A stretch of 64,000 bases of DNA from a virus: positions 23,483-87,482 of IMG/VR virus record IMGVR_UViG_3300042937_000753. One strand, written 5' to 3'. Shown in pieces: positions 21,401 to 28,506 of the stretch. A program made the position numbers and the translations under genes. A model generated the notes under the pieces. It saw only the letters and a list, made by a program, of their open reading frames with translations. It did not search any database and had not been told where the DNA came from. The stretch's first letter is position 1. Each line of letters starts with the position of its first letter.

Positions 21401-22999
21401 TCTCTTATTGAAAGAGAATACCATGGTAAACAATTCAGCGGGGAAGGAAGCTCTATCTATTTAGATAAATTCATGGGTCAATTACAAAAACTTTCTGCAA
21501 GAGCTTCATTAGCTGTTAATATTTCTTCGGATTTAAAAAATAGATACGGTCAGATTGTACAGAACATGCTTGAATCTGCTGGAGGTGAGTTTATTACACC
21601 AAAAGATTTAGCTCAAGCTAGACTATGGGCTGCAACAACAATGATAGAATGGACATCAAAAAGTGTTTACACTAAAGGAGTACCTGCATTATCATCTCAA
21701 ATCATAGAGATGTTTGACTCAGCATTTAAATTCAAAGATGACTTTGGTAGATCTGTTTCTAGAAACATGGGTAAAGATATGATGAATGGTGAGTGGATGT
21801 ATAACATCAGAAAGAATCTGGAGATGGAGGCTGCCTTACAATTATTTGGGGCATTTCTTAATGGACAAAAAGTAGAACAGAAACTTTCTAATGGTAAAAC
21901 AATCACTGTTAATTACAAAGATGCATGGCAAGTTAATAAAGATACTGGTATAGCTGAATTAAAACCCGGTATTGATCCAGCATGGAGTAATAGAACAATT
22001 ACACATGATTTTCAAAGAGGTCAAACTTTGGAGGATATAGCAGCAATGTATGGTGTTACTGTAGATGAAATTAAAGAAAGAAATAAAATTGTAAATGTTT
22101 TAGAATTTGAAGATAATCAAGAAATAATTATTGCTAAATCAGAAAAATTCAAACAATTTAGAAATAAATTTCAAGGTGTATCCCATAAATTATATGGTTC
22201 ATATGATGACTTTGCACAAGCAGAGGGTAATCTATACTTACCATATAGAATGTTTACTTTCATGAGAAAGTGGTTTGTCCCTATGCTTACAAATAGATGG
22301 GGTGCTCGTGTTGAAATTGAAGATGGTAAATTCTGGTCTCCCAAACTCAATAAAAGATATGATTGGATGACTGGTAAAACTAATCTTGGTTTCTATCTTA
22401 ATGCCTATATTGGAATGAAAGAGTTAATTAAGAGTAAAGGAAAGTATTGGTCTTATATGCCTGAAGATCAAAAGAGAGATCTAATGAAAACATTAGCTGA
22501 ATCATTATTTATTATTACATCAGCTCTCTTAGCTTCAATGTTATTTGGATATGATCCTGATGATAAAGAAAGATTTAAAAAATTAGAAGCTAGATCTGGA
22601 GCTCTTGGTACTGATGATTTTAAAACTTGGGGTTTCATACAAAATCATATGTTGATCTTATTATTAGGTACACAAATGGAATCTTCAGCTTTTGTTCCGC
22701 TTCCAACAATGTTTGGAGTAAATCTTGGAGCAGATGACTATATTAAAATTGCTACAACTACCACATCTTCATTTGGAAATACCGTAGGGTTATATGCAAA
22801 AATGATGGAGGATGTATTTAAATTAATGACTTTTAATGATAAAGCTTATTATAGTAGAAAAGAAGGTGAATATTGGTGGCAACAAAAGGATGTACCTAAA
22901 ATATATGGTAGATTACTTAAATCTGTTGGTATCACTGGTTCAACAGGAGATGTAACTCAATCACTTGAAGGTCTTGAAAATGCAGGTAAACTTAAATAA
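15422..22999 (+). CDS. Giant virion cargo protein with NTase-like, zincin and LysM-like motifs
   Basis: A 2,525-residue protein starting 3 nt after the polymerase gene. Visible elements in order: an LSGSLVLRKYG...LHDID segment at about 440-465 that fits the GS...DxD pattern of nucleotidyltransferase folds; a zincin motif HELSH at 742-746 with a following EEALAYA at about 796-802 that could give the third zinc ligand; long helical, coiled-coil-like stretches; a LysM-like repeat at about 2190-2240 (GQTLEDIAAMYGVTVDEI); and a hydrophobic segment near 2365-2380 (SLFIITSALLASMLFG). LysM repeats bind peptidoglycan-type glycans, so the C-terminus may contact the host wall during ejection (inference). 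Its position after the RNA polymerase gene suggests a companion virion cargo or ejection protein. Confidence 0.82.
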   Translation: MFCESKSTVLKDLKEKGILGEYNDVLNTIEFEKFNKEFTRFIELKYNLNTGGELAFSTYETQTRFPYSSRYYRDDIQTTIYAQTNEPLFEALDEERIKADIKNEVKDRDVLNEPEAEYPEDDLMNPMFMREPSYLQHRFNSETKKAMLSFIEGLNIKVVDGLDEIIPSSRRTWIDKNGNMQTREDPLAAFDLLQKFLALKENISDKNVSMQTANIIYSFLGKKSKLGIELWKGINSWSKYQEVYDKYNNKKLRGQEEQVVEQPMQYGENSLAEDKIKEVYEYDPARFNAWAHKQTIIEFLSSMLIIGIDNNYIGKKRTNPDIAKEYFESLGYKDKYAKDWITRMFNRFMNWIKEHILNNKAITIYKEAELRDTVLDIVDDVYKKNYIKFIRSYYENPTTGKFFNAKGQEFEQKFYDESLKRDPFAKEIVDKLFNAPYEYFLSGSLVLRKYGRVIRALSEDLHDIDGVISLQQFESEKNATQFLKWIEERGVPLSRERTTKNSKQFIKELMPYLEGQSWYEDLKKQFPTWTFKAAFIGKDHKKGESVTISGYVEHPTETVLVQNADGSAATDFFNAEDNGKTLPKRYVLDFFLRTQEGNYPEVFDHYYKDWKQIFEAKINMGRGKDLADLIYFQPFREDKYKYTNKGFRYFTFADDVITNMPDITEFKVDEQAIKNQRSKEAANALGQKIAQALGVQYMYITDAQAKQILESRKKTYNGEPAFFFGGTVYIVGDNVNFDTVLHELSHPLLRAIFKENPKLFNNLYEALKATTEGDIIIQHVKDNYPELKEESPLFKEEALAYALQRKAANKVTNQIESLGFEGFIGKLLDALRNMLKKIFGSKTRVSEIDVNTSIDKLADMLLEDSFEYETDFVTNDDLVAYAREIKEMAEKLTKDVKAEKIQEGINEMYATTQLIYEKAINFRTRSPQYQRMLKEALFVKGETNELLPKIKRILFGYQTVSGQEKFTIDDAIKNAVEAERMRNEDLINRARSFVNTVGIVNNIAKNIYQDLDAMDRSNSFNSRDAIALLFLYRSSIRSYNDMFNSFDEMIANEEGFDINQTNDIIDLINEAKNNLMRSDKKIRDIYKANSVDFYVEITGYMNDFLKEELGKNLRNALTDKLSEKEIDDLYNIAITQKLDDQTAEELYTNLEKKGVESKYIKKFIDDYNAFLVNQDKITDGLSGKLRDVSWFNRFFESYTSSNDPIVGGLAIFINDQKTEASQRALDKSYKFRKELEPLLQKVGYTTLKTRQLTDMLMFKDKLLYIDPKTKKPIEKEVFTFLNEFGNGWRYKQDLLEYQVDEALASEDDDKIRTATNALKQFKKDYMWDDYIPEFYEKDAVFEKYGELGKMAWLSRKMALDKFNNESNEISDELERFQKYSTLQELWREYQMLSSLKYADGTSKVDDPATGVYDLSIAKILLEHKESTKDYYEFAPRPGSLQTSFNQFLSLAESNGEDLVKAKDEWIKQNIRIAYTQEFYDSRKELTAKLKQIQDKVNSVIGSEFDISNAYNEIYNLMFAYKDQQGQPIPSELGVDKMKMIKELNQKIINYKAAFDTKTGLSNEDAEELELYIAINKKNPERLTPEQKLRYRELLMQQTKTGLSLAEVATMQSVYAELSSLTQKVSTEYYVDSINEHLQRLNVATLTVDQVDNFINSDEMKNLLASDGKFVDWFVTNHVSRKVKNRKTRKMELKYERSMANSISIPKNEKYYEKTTLFNELTGKDETFRGLPNARHSTYKVKDKYRTGYDPTTGEVKLEVGVHIDNKGQPLPRAFKVGDKNSALNDDFINKDYMRLKEQPNSPRFQLLELMKKAHLSFQEDKSNKSKLYLDMPRYVLRDNLSRLQAGKFGERYNQIKKGITQSLKDSFGQAVDENELEHNYERDNNLEEYRMVNTDLNSEEVSYIPVSGMYNLETDNTDPDVIRGMFKYLLSLETQSKLHETLPLVNSILETLADPANAPKTPNTYSKTIKKIKGKLQHTVKPGASNNRLGQVRSLIEREYHGKQFSGEGSSIYLDKFMGQLQKLSARASLAVNISSDLKNRYGQIVQNMLESAGGEFITPKDLAQARLWAATTMIEWTSKSVYTKGVPALSSQIIEMFDSAFKFKDDFGRSVSRNMGKDMMNGEWMYNIRKNLEMEAALQLFGAFLNGQKVEQKLSNGKTITVNYKDAWQVNKDTGIAELKPGIDPAWSNRTITHDFQRGQTLEDIAAMYGVTVDEIKERNKIVNVLEFEDNQEIIIAKSEKFKQFRNKFQGVSHKLYGSYDDFAQAEGNLYLPYRMFTFMRKWFVPMLTNRWGARVEIEDGKFWSPKLNKRYDWMTGKTNLGFYLNAYIGMKELIKSKGKYWSYMPEDQKRDLMKTLAESLFIITSALLASMLFGYDPDDKERFKKLEARSGALGTDDFKTWGFIQNHMLILLLGTQMESSAFVPLPTMFGVNLGADDYIKIATTTTSSFGNTVGLYAKMMEDVFKLMTFNDKAYYSRKEGEYWWQQKDVPKIYGRLLKSVGITGSTGDVTQSLEGLENAGKLK

Positions 23000-23005
23000 T
23001 AAATA

Positions 23006-23149
23006 ATGGCAAAAACAACAACAACAATTTCAACAAGAGCTTACTTTAAACCTAAAGTTTCCCGTCCCGGGGTACATGCTAAGACTAAAACTAGTAAGTC
23101 CAGAAAATCAAAAAACTATAAGAAATCTTATAGAGGACAAGGTAGGTAA
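23006..23149 (+). CDS. Small basic protein (47 aa), last gene of the giant-protein block
   Basis: ATG at 23006, 6 nt after the stop of the preceding giant gene, TAA at 23147-23149. The protein is rich in Lys, Arg, Ser and Thr, with an N-terminal Thr run, a central RPGVHAKTKTSKSRKSK stretch and a C-terminal YRGQGR. Short proteins with an RPGVHAKTK...YRGQGR pattern recur, to my recollection, in Bacteroidota phages; no function is known to me. The high positive charge suggests nucleic acid binding or a small virion component (inference). It is followed directly by the converging minus-strand terminator. Confidence 0.8.
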   Translation: MAKTTTTISTRAYFKPKVSRPGVHAKTKTSKSRKSKNYKKSYRGQGR

Positions 23150-23150
23150 G

Positions 23151-23184
23151 AAAAAAAAAGGGGAGAGCCATTACAGCCCTCCCC
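23151..23184 (-). terminator. Intrinsic terminator of the minus-strand block
   Basis: GGGGAG (23160-23165) pairs with CTCCCC (23179-23184). On the minus strand this is followed by nine T (23151-23159). The stop codon of the adjacent minus-strand gene (23171-23173) lies inside the hairpin loop. It separates the converging plus and minus blocks; there is no T tract on the plus side. Confidence 0.85.
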
Positions 23185-23527
23185 ATTCTAATTCAAATAA
23201 CTGCCAAAATAGATCTAGTGTTTCTTCTTCTACTTTTTCTTTTGGCCAAGTTTCTATATCATCCTGAAAATGATTAGTATCAAATCCAAATACCCACCAA
23301 TCTTCAGGTGCATTTTCACCATTTCCAAAATCTGAATAAGTCAATCCGCCATGAATACTTATTTGTTGAGCTTCATCCTCAAACATATAATAAACTTCAT
23401 CATAATGTTTTTTATACAAAATATGGCTAGGTGGTATTGCTACATAACCATTTCCCCAACCTTTTTTCATTACAGGAAATCCATCTCCCCGTTTCCAATG
23501 TTTATTTGGAAGTACATACCATATCAT
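23171..23527 (-). CDS. Conserved hypothetical phage protein (118 aa)
   Basis: A Trp- and Gly-rich soluble protein with the sequence marks GYVAIPPSH, HGGLTYS and PEDWWVFGFDTNH. This combination is familiar from an unassigned family in phages and mobile elements. No catalytic motif is convincing, although the His/Asp content could bind metal. Its start overlaps the stop of the upstream gene by 4 nt (ATGA). Its last codons form one arm of the block terminator. It is the most distal gene of the minus-strand block. Confidence 0.8.
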   Translation of the reverse strand: MIWYVLPNKHWKRGDGFPVMKKGWGNGYVAIPPSHILYKKHYDEVYYMFEDEAQQISIHGGLTYSDFGNGENAPEDWWVFGFDTNHFQDDIETWPKEKVEEETLDLFWQLFELEWGGL

Positions 23528-23703
23528 TCTTCATCATCTTCTTCACAACAATCACATTTTTCTGACTCTTGTTGTCCATATTCATTATCAAACCATTCTC
23601 TAGCTGTTGCTTTTGTTGGTCTTTCATAACAACCACAATACATACTCTCAGCTCCTGACATGTATGCTTCAATCAATGCTTTTTTAAATGCTACTGGATG
23701 CAT
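23524..23703 (-). CDS. Small conserved protein with Cys-rich acidic tail (59 aa)
   Basis: The start is the ATG at 23703 (MHPVAFKKALIEA); an in-frame TTG at 23712 is a less likely start. The middle has TKATAREWFDNEY, a motif seen in small phage proteins of unknown role. The C-terminus has CDCCEEDDEE, which together with earlier Cys residues could bind metal. It overlaps the upstream MazG-like gene by 20 nt and the downstream gene by 4 nt. Confidence 0.7.
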   Translation of the reverse strand: MHPVAFKKALIEAYMSGAESMYCGCYERPTKATAREWFDNEYGQQESEKCDCCEEDDEE

Positions 23704-24091
23704 CTGTCTCAACTTTAATAAACTTACTTAACTCTGGTCTGAAGTATCCAGGACCTTTAAGTATCTTTCCATCCTCTCTTAATAAAGGCTTACCATTCTC
23801 ACCTAATTTACTCATATTACTAGCTTGTATTTCATCAAATACATCTTCTATAATATTTTGCATACCATGCTTAAGAATAGTACCACAAAGAATGTATAGC
23901 TGATCACCTAAAGCATCTGCAACTTCTACTATAGATTTATTATAGCATGCCTCTAGATACTCATCATTTTCTTCTTTCATTAGACTATGTCTTAGATCAA
24001 ATTCTGATGTTGGTATTAATGTTGGCCATTTACCATCTTCTTGTCCAAAAGCTTTGTGGAACTTTGCCACTGATTTTAATTGTTTTTCCAT
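23684..24091 (-). CDS. MazG-like nucleotide pyrophosphohydrolase
   Basis: The 135-residue protein has the all-alpha NTP pyrophosphohydrolase pattern: KEENDEYLEA (EExxE-type metal site) followed by VEVADALGDQLYIL (second Asp cluster). The C-terminal part, with SNMSKLGENGKP and GPGYFRPEL, is typical of phage MazG-like proteins. The family hydrolyses (d)NTPs or related nucleotides to monophosphates and could clean the nucleotide pool or lower alarmone signalling during infection (inference). It starts just after the UUCG terminator that ends the upstream unit. Confidence 0.85.
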   Translation of the reverse strand: MEKQLKSVAKFHKAFGQEDGKWPTLIPTSEFDLRHSLMKEENDEYLEACYNKSIVEVADALGDQLYILCGTILKHGMQNIIEDVFDEIQASNMSKLGENGKPLLREDGKILKGPGYFRPELSKFIKVETDASSSI

Positions 24092-24102
24092 GTTGTAAAT
24101 TT

Positions 24103-24132
24103 AAAAAAAAAAGGGATAGCCGAAGCTACCCC
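24103..24132 (-). terminator. Intrinsic terminator with C(UUCG)G tetraloop
   Basis: In minus-strand RNA, GGGGUAGC pairs with GCUAUCCC around a UUCG loop closed by C-G, followed by ten U (24103-24112). One pair is G-U in the minus RNA but would be an A-C mismatch in plus RNA, so the hairpin is oriented for minus-strand transcription. It ends the unit containing 24175-25443. Confidence 0.88.
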
Positions 24133-24174
24133 TTATGTGATAAATCAATAAATCCTTATTGGCTAACAAGGATG

Positions 24175-25443
24175 TCAAAAGAAATCTGGAGTAGTATCTA
24201 CTTCAGATTCCGTGTCATTAAAATCTAAATCAAAATCAGATTCTGTACTGTCAGGTTGTTTTTCCACTATTAAATCTAAGCTAGCTTCATCATCATCTTC
24301 TGGATCTGGAATAACCGGAGCTTCAAATGTATTACCTGCAGGATCAGTATAAACTACAGTTTCATCTTGGGGAAAAATGGACGTTGATTTTTCAGGACTA
24401 ATTTCCCTTTCTATTGGAGTTAGTATTGAACCTAACACAGCATCATCATCCTCATCTATGTCAAATGGAACTTCCTCAGCTTCATCAAGACTTTCAAGTA
24501 TTTCTTCCACCTGGTGCACAATCTCTAACATTTCAGGGTCTTGTTGCACCACTTGATTATCAGCTAGTTCCGCTTCAGCATATTTAACATCTTCATCCAT
24601 TTGATCTGCTTCCAAGTCTGCAATCTGATCTAGTAAACTTAACTGATTAGGATCAACAAACTCTGACTCAGTTACAATTGGTGTTGCAGTATATAACGCA
24701 ACTGGTGCACTTAAAACGGGAACTGGTGCACTAAAATTACCAATGGTACCAATAAAATAATGCAACATCCGTTGATCTTCCATCCAAGTTTTAGGATGTG
24801 ATAACTGTAATGCATTAGTAACAAAGTTATAGAATGCCCATAAACTATCAGTATTAGCAAATACTTGTTGTGGTTTCTTCATTTGATCTCTAATCATACT
24901 AGCTTGCTCCGTAGTAAGAATCTCATACTCTGCAAACAATACTCCTAGAAGCTGAGACTGTTTTCTTCTATTAAGTGTTATAGTTTCCATTGTAACTTTA
25001 TCAGAACACAATTGAGTATAATACATATAAGCATTTGCAATGTATGTATCAATTGTATCTTTTGTTTCTGTATCTGCAGTTCCAGTATGCTTTCTAACCC
25101 ATGAACCAACTTCTCCAGAAATCATAACTGATCCTGTTTGGTTTATGTAAGCACCAACTACACATTTAAACTTTACTTGTTTATTATAACTGTTTGTCCA
25201 AGCAAACATCATTGACAACTCTGGGTCATTATTAAAGTTTAGTTTATAAATTCCCTGAGCAATTTGTCCGTCAGCAGTACATCTGTACTCCTCTTCTACA
25301 ATTCCAAACCCTGCAGTAGCAAGGGCTTGATAAGCATAATCAATAACAAACTGATGGCTAATTACAGTGTAAGTAGCAGCATGGTTTGGTAAAGGAACAC
25401 TAATTAAAGTGGCCTTTGTTGTGTTTTGTATTTTCTTTGGCAT
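24175..25443 (-). CDS. DUF932-like protein with long acidic C-terminus
   Basis: The 422-residue protein has an N-terminal alpha/beta region with AWTNSYNKQVKF and a conserved-looking MEDQRMLHYFIG, resembling the DUF932 phage/plasmid protein family, whose role is unknown to me. Residues from about 250 onward are low-complexity and strongly acidic (many Asp/Glu), ending DTTPDFF. Acidic tails often mediate protein contacts or mimic DNA (inference). It lies 1 nt from the DNA polymerase stop, so the two genes are co-transcribed and it may act in replication. Confidence 0.65.
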   Translation of the reverse strand: MPKKIQNTTKATLISVPLPNHAATYTVISHQFVIDYAYQALATAGFGIVEEEYRCTADGQIAQGIYKLNFNNDPELSMMFAWTNSYNKQVKFKCVVGAYINQTGSVMISGEVGSWVRKHTGTADTETKDTIDTYIANAYMYYTQLCSDKVTMETITLNRRKQSQLLGVLFAEYEILTTEQASMIRDQMKKPQQVFANTDSLWAFYNFVTNALQLSHPKTWMEDQRMLHYFIGTIGNFSAPVPVLSAPVALYTATPIVTESEFVDPNQLSLLDQIADLEADQMDEDVKYAEAELADNQVVQQDPEMLEIVHQVEEILESLDEAEEVPFDIDEDDDAVLGSILTPIEREISPEKSTSIFPQDETVVYTDPAGNTFEAPVIPDPEDDDEASLDLIVEKQPDSTESDFDLDFNDTESEVDTTPDFF

Positions 25444-27429
25444 TTAAAATAAACTTAATTGGTTTACTCTTGGATCAAAGTTTTCTATTTCTTTGTTTAC
25501 TTTGTCCAAATAGTAATCATAGTTAATATTATATTGTTCAATGGATTTTTCTTCATGGTCAATATACAATGTCTGCATCCATTTACCTGCTTCAATTTGT
25601 ATTTCTCTATTATCTGACCTATGTGTTTTTATAATTTTGGAGCCTTCTTTAGACATAAAATAACGGAGTGTATGCTGTAATTTTTCAGTTTTATACTCAC
25701 CCTTTACTACTTTATGTTCTATAAACTTCCAATCACCTTTTATCTTTACTCCACCACAAAAATCAAATATGTTATTATTTGATGTAATTGTAATCCAAGG
25801 TTCAATCCCATGTACAAAATAATAAAACAATGTTTTGGATACAACTAGAAAGCTTTTGTTTTTATGAAGAGCTAAATTATGAAATTCAAACCTGCCTTTA
25901 CACTTTGTATTGGCATAATAGAACTTACCATTTTCTTCTTTAAAAAGATCATGTGGATATTCTTTCTTTAATTTTTCATACACATCTTTATTTACATCAG
26001 CATATTCAGAAACTGCTATGTAGTTATTAACGTCACCAATAATAATCTTTTGGTAGGTTCCGTGTTCCAGTTGCAAGCTTGTAAGCTTTTCCCATTCAGC
26101 ACATATTTCCATATACTGATCTACATACTTCCTAGGAATAAGTGTTTCAAGACCATCTGTATTTTGCATTAGTGGAATTGCTCCGGGAATCTTTTCACAA
26201 ATCATCTCATACAATATACTAAGGCTAAGCTGACCATTGATTGTAATCTGCATACCAAACTGAGGATCATACAAAAAACTATTTTCATCTATACTCAAAC
26301 CAAATGTTGAATTTAAAATGATCTTATATACATAATTCTTTGGATCTTTCTTAGGTATCTTCTTTCTTTCTTCAAAGAACCATTCATACAGATTGCAAAA
26401 ATCTTTTTTAGGTAAATGAGCTGGAGACCAACCATTTCTAATAGCAAGATTAGGATAATAACTAACAACATCTGATGTCATTATTACCATATCCTCGTTA
26501 GATGTATAAACACCACTTTCTTTAGCACCATGAATACCACCTAATCCATAATCAGTTTTGATACCTTTATATTGTACAGAATATTTAAAACCTCCTTTGG
26601 TTTCCCCAGGATATATAACTACTTCATTGAACTTATTTAAAAGTCTTTGAAAAGTAGCAGTTTCAAACTTGATATAAGGAAGAATTATCTCTGATACATT
26701 TATTTGATTTCTTTTAGTTCTCATTTGTCTGAGTTCCCATTTCTTAATTCCAGTTTGCTTACTTAAAAAGTGTAAGAATAACTCTTTAGAAATTCTAGGC
26801 TCAGATGCTGAGAATAAATCAATATCATATTCTTCTGTTAAAGTTTTTCTTAAATCAATCTGACTTTTACTCAGATACATAATTTGTTTAGTAGACTTAA
26901 CATCATTAATACAATATTTTATAATTTCTGGAATCTGCTCTTTTGCAATATTTGTAGAATGGTGTATAGGCATATCAATGATATTCCTCCAATCCATACT
27001 AAATTGTATCCACTTAAGACTAGATCTTTTAGCTGGGTTATCCCAGTGATTTAATTTAAATACATCTATCTGTCTAATACTTAATTGCTTAGGAGAAAAT
27101 TCAGAAAATTCATTTCTATTTTGACCATTAATAATATCTTGAGCTTTTCCATATAAAAATTCAGCTATAGTTTCACCATTCTGAATTAACAAATGCTCAT
27201 GATTTCTTATAATATGCTCAGTAATTTGACTGTCAAAGCTTAGACCATTAAAACTAATGTGCCACTCATTTGCATCACGGTTCTTCTTTAGAAAGTTAAC
27301 TAAGTCTTCTATGTCATTTTTAGATTCATGACAGACAAAAACTTCTTGATGTTCAGATTTTACATCTTCAAAAACTGCTATAAAACAGTTTGATAAAGTT
27401 TCATAATCCATTACCCAATGTGTTCTCAT
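25444..27429 (-). CDS. DNA polymerase, family B, with 3'-5' exonuclease
   Basis: 661 residues. Exonuclease motifs: Exo I MDYETL (Asp8, Glu10), Exo II SFNGLSFDSQ, Exo III KYCINDVKST. Polymerase motifs: motif A DVVSYYPNLA with Asp320, motif B KIILNSTFGL with Lys369, motif C QNTDGLE with Asp425. Motif C reads NTDG rather than the common DTDS but keeps the catalytic Asp. This is the replicative polymerase of the phage. Helicase, primase, SSB-like protein and nuclease genes follow the same strand upstream. At 661 residues it is short for family B but has all motifs in order. Confidence 0.95.
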   Translation of the reverse strand: MRTHWVMDYETLSNCFIAVFEDVKSEHQEVFVCHESKNDIEDLVNFLKKNRDANEWHISFNGLSFDSQITEHIIRNHEHLLIQNGETIAEFLYGKAQDIINGQNRNEFSEFSPKQLSIRQIDVFKLNHWDNPAKRSSLKWIQFSMDWRNIIDMPIHHSTNIAKEQIPEIIKYCINDVKSTKQIMYLSKSQIDLRKTLTEEYDIDLFSASEPRISKELFLHFLSKQTGIKKWELRQMRTKRNQINVSEIILPYIKFETATFQRLLNKFNEVVIYPGETKGGFKYSVQYKGIKTDYGLGGIHGAKESGVYTSNEDMVIMTSDVVSYYPNLAIRNGWSPAHLPKKDFCNLYEWFFEERKKIPKKDPKNYVYKIILNSTFGLSIDENSFLYDPQFGMQITINGQLSLSILYEMICEKIPGAIPLMQNTDGLETLIPRKYVDQYMEICAEWEKLTSLQLEHGTYQKIIIGDVNNYIAVSEYADVNKDVYEKLKKEYPHDLFKEENGKFYYANTKCKGRFEFHNLALHKNKSFLVVSKTLFYYFVHGIEPWITITSNNNIFDFCGGVKIKGDWKFIEHKVVKGEYKTEKLQHTLRYFMSKEGSKIIKTHRSDNREIQIEAGKWMQTLYIDHEEKSIEQYNINYDYYLDKVNKEIENFDPRVNQLSLF

Positions 27430-27471
27430 AGGCTATATGTTCAGTTCAGCTGTTCCCCCTTTTAAGTTTAT

Positions 27472-27504
27472 AAAAAAAAGGAAGGTTACTATACTTCACC
27501 TTCC
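27472..27504 (-). terminator. Intrinsic terminator
   Basis: GGAAGGT (27480-27486) pairs with ACCTTCC (27498-27504), followed on the minus strand by eight T (27472-27479). It lies between the gene ending at 27555 and the DNA polymerase start at 27429, so the polymerase probably has its own promoter or relies on read-through. Confidence 0.82.
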
Positions 27505-27554
27505 TTTCCCCTTCTAAATCATGTCATCCATTATCCATGGCGGGCACAACAATA

Positions 27555-27914
27555 TTACGCTTCTTCTGGAGAAGCTATCATAAACTTCTTATAATCAAAT
27601 TTAGAATTAATACTCATTAGTTTAATCAACTCTTCAATTGCAGTATGATCCTCTACATAGAATTCTTGAAATACTTCAATTTTATGTCTTTCTTGCTTCA
27701 GGCCTTTGGTTCCAGTTACTGGTTGACCATAATCATCAAGTTTAGGTAACATATGTAAAGAAGTTTTCGTGATTTTGGAAATAACCACCAACACTTTGGT
27801 TTCTGGGTCCATTATACATTCTACATAGGGACATGATTCTGTAATTGGAATCATTCTAAAGGTTTGCTTTTCTTGCCATGTGGCTTGAACAAGCATCATT
27901 GATTTTTCACTCAT
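27555..27914 (-). CDS. Conserved hypothetical protein (119 aa)
   Basis: A soluble protein with an N-terminal beta-rich part (WQEKQTFRMIPIT, CPYVECIMDPETKVLVV) and a linker KLDDYGQPVTGTKGLKQER followed by a helical end. It resembles a protein commonly found beside DNA polymerase in crAss-like phages. No enzymatic motif is visible. Its position between nuclease and polymerase genes suggests a replication accessory role (inference). Confidence 0.75.
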   Translation of the reverse strand: MSEKSMMLVQATWQEKQTFRMIPITESCPYVECIMDPETKVLVVISKITKTSLHMLPKLDDYGQPVTGTKGLKQERHKIEVFQEFYVEDHTAIEELIKLMSINSKFDYKKFMIASPEEA

Positions 27915-27938
27915 AATTGTTGGTTTTTAACAAAGTTA

Positions 27939-28502
27939 TTAAATTATTTTTATGTTTTCTAAATCTGCTACCTCTATTAGTAAATTTTCTTTTTCTAAAT
28001 TAGGTTTATCACAGAGTTCACCAACAGACTTGAGCATTGCTATGTCTACTCCAAGAATTTTTGCATATGTTTCATAATGTTTTTCAGGAAACAAATAACT
28101 CTCTACATAGGCATAGTTGCCACTTTTTTTATCAAAGAAATCTAAAATCTTGCGCTTTGTATTTAGTTCCATTTGACTATATTTTCCATTCATAAAGTGT
28201 ACCCAATCAGTACTTAAATCAGAAAAATTAAATGTTACAACTAGAGTTTCATCATCTACTTTAACAAGATCAATCAATCTATTATGTTTAAGAATTATGT
28301 TTTTCTCAAACTGTAGATATTCTTGATCTGTCCTGCAATGATAAACACATACTAGTTTCATATCCTCAGAGTGTACAGTTTTATTCCAACAAACATAAGT
28401 TTCTTTTGGAACAACACTTGTACCCCTTTTTATGCCCAAGAGCGGATAAATAAATATCTTGGACTTTTGGAAATATTTCCTATAAAGCGCATCAATTACC
28501 AT
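27939..28502 (-). CDS. Conserved hypothetical protein near replication genes (187 aa)
   Basis: It begins MVIDALYRKYFQKSKIFIYPLLGIKRG and looks globular and alpha/beta. The YFQKSKIFIYPLLGI opening resembles a protein neighbouring the polymerase in Bacteroidota phages. I see no catalytic signature. The ATG directly follows the stop of the PD-(D/E)XK nuclease gene (4 nt gap), so both are probably translated from one message. Confidence 0.72.
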   Translation of the reverse strand: MVIDALYRKYFQKSKIFIYPLLGIKRGTSVVPKETYVCWNKTVHSEDMKLVCVYHCRTDQEYLQFEKNIILKHNRLIDLVKVDDETLVVTFNFSDLSTDWVHFMNGKYSQMELNTKRKILDFFDKKSGNYAYVESYLFPEKHYETYAKILGVDIAMLKSVGELCDKPNLEKENLLIEVADLENIKII

Positions 28503-28506
28503 AATT

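Noticed and set aside
1592-22000. Reverse-strand frames inside the three giant genes
   Set aside because: They mirror the coding strand's codon bias, lack leaders and would overlap fully with strong genes.
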